Shown piece after piece: positions 6,186 to 7,147 of a DNA stretch of 7,147 bases. The stretch's first letter is position 1. Every line of letters begins with the position of its first letter. Below the pieces are notes generated by a model, which saw only the letters and a program-made list of their open reading frames with translations, ran no database searches and was not told where the DNA came from. Source of the stretch: Bacteroidetes bacterium QH_10_64_19 (GTDB lineage Bacteria; Bacteroidota; Rhodothermia; Rhodothermales; Salinibacteraceae); assembly GCA_003023125.1 (NCBI GenBank), contig PXSY01000162.1:1-7147 (forward strand). Reading direction: 5' to 3'. The translations under genes and the position numbers were made by a program.

Positions 6186-7147
6186 CTACTCCGCTCCAGA
6201 GCCGCCGGCGCGAAGGTCGGTCAGCGCCCTTCCGAAGCAGGTGGCCGCCTCCCCCCACGTCGGAAAGGCCCGGCTCCGGCGCCACGCCGTACTGCCCTTC
6301 TGCGCCCGGGCCATCGAATCCGAAAGGAGGGCCCGCAGCGCTGCCCGGAGCGCCCGGTCATTGCCGGGCGGCACGAGGTGCCCCGCCGCGGCACTGCCAA
6401 AATTCTCTGGCATGCCGCCCCCTCGATAGCCCACCACTGGCAGCCCGCGGGCCATTGCCTCCCGGGTCGACAGGCTGCACGTCTCGAAGCGAGAGGGCAG
6501 CACGAACAGGTCGGCCCGGTCGTACGCCACGCGAAGGGTGTCGGGCGGAACCGGCCCGGCCCACGTCACCCGATGAGATAGGCCTGCCGCCGAGAGACGA
6601 CGGACAACCGCCTCGGCGCAGTCCGGATCGAGTGACGCGTCGCCGACGAGGGTCCACGTCCACGGCAGCCCTCGCAGATCGCGGAGTACGTCCACAAACG
6701 ACCGGAGTCCCTTCGCGGGCAGGAGGTTCGCCACAGTGAGGATGCGCGGCGGTCCCTGGCGGAGATGCGCGGGCAACAGACCCCGGTAGCGCTCGTGGAG
6801 ACCGGGCCGCACCACCGATACTCGATTGGCGGGCACCCCTTCGTCGAGCAGAGCCCGCCGCACAAACCGGCTCGGGGCGATGGCCGCGTCCACGGTCTCG
6901 AGAGTCCTCCGCTCGTCTGCTGCCGCCTTGGAGCCCGACGCGTGCGGGTCGACGCAGTGGAGGTAGTGCACCAGCAGAACGACGGAGGCCGCCGGGTGCT
7001 CCGCGTGCACGGCCCGGAGGGCATTCGGATGCTGCGCCAGGAGGCTGTCCACGACGACTGCATCTGCGCCCGACAGGTCGAGGGCGGACCCGGGCCTCTC
7101 CTCTGGATTCCAGGGAACGACCTGGACATCGGTGTCCGAGCGCAGTT
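6186..7147 (-). CDS. GT4-type glycosyltransferase (5' end outside the window)
   Basis: The frame is open from the TAG at 6186-6188 to the right edge, 319 residues, so the start lies beyond 7147. A GTG at 7052 is in frame, but residues upstream of it (VQVVPWNPEE, DLSGADAVVVD) continue a normal GT-B N-terminal domain and are coding. Visible parts are the N-terminal Rossmann half, an APSRFVRRALLDEGVP hinge and VVRPGL, then the donor-binding half starting RILTVANLLPAKG, TLVGDASLDPD, VTWAGPVPPD and DLFVLPSRFETCSLSTREAMARGLPVVG. That last segment holds the family E-x7-E pair (visible residues 221 and 229), which contacts the sugar nucleotide, and is followed by the GGGMPE loop. GT4 enzymes are retaining transferases acting on lipids, polysaccharides or small molecules at the cytoplasmic face; donor and acceptor are unknown. 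About 30-60 N-terminal residues are missing, judging by family length. It converges on the LtaS-like gene with a 6-bp gap. Confidence 0.85.
   Translation of the reverse strand, partial: LRSDTDVQVVPWNPEERPGSALDLSGADAVVVDSLLAQHPNALRAVHAEHPAASVVLLVHYLHCVDPHASGSKAAADERRTLETVDAAIAPSRFVRRALLDEGVPANRVSVVRPGLHERYRGLLPAHLRQGPPRILTVANLLPAKGLRSFVDVLRDLRGLPWTWTLVGDASLDPDCAEAVVRRLSAAGLSHRVTWAGPVPPDTLRVAYDRADLFVLPSRFETCSLSTREAMARGLPVVGYRGGGMPENFGSAAAGHLVPPGNDRALRAALRALLSDSMARAQKGSTAWRRSRAFPTWGEAATCFGRALTDLRAGGSGAE

Overview
The window is GC-rich bacterial DNA whose proteins are rich in Arg, Ala and Leu and poor in Lys. It carries a GWxTD-type protein, a family I associate mainly with Bacteroidota, Rhodothermota and related groups, and no clear Shine-Dalgarno sites were seen. 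A Rhodothermia/Salinibacter-like marine or halophilic bacterium is the best guess. This is an inference from style and gene content, not an identification.

Layout, left to right. (1) The 5' end of a secreted, probably trehalase-like glycoside hydrolase lies on the minus strand and runs off the left edge; its signal peptide is clear. (2) A minus-strand gene encodes a small two-helix membrane protein of unknown function. (3) About 520 bp holds no convincing gene but has two small hairpins. (4) A large minus-strand gene encodes a divergent GWxTD-domain protein (about 728 aa) with a helical, TPR-like N-terminal part and no visible export signal. (5) A divergent intergenic region separates it from a plus-strand pair: a CDP-alcohol phosphatidyltransferase with the complete catalytic signature, then a five-helix membrane protein with an extracytoplasmic alkaline-phosphatase/sulfatase-superfamily domain of the LtaS/OpgB type. 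(6) Only 6 bp beyond that pair, converging on it, is a GT4-type glycosyltransferase whose 5' end lies outside the right edge.

The coherent theme on the right is envelope chemistry. A CDP-alcohol phosphotransferase builds a phosphodiester-linked lipid or head group on the inner leaflet. An LtaS-like enzyme can transfer or hydrolyse phospho-head groups on the outer face. A GT4 glycosyltransferase could supply the sugar acceptor. Substrates cannot be read from the sequence. The left side (hydrolase, small membrane protein, GWxTD protein) shows no clear functional link to it. I found no CRISPR array, tRNA, rRNA, transposase, toxin-antitoxin or defence system. The most interesting candidates are the lipid/head-group pair and the GWxTD protein with an apparently missing secretion signal.
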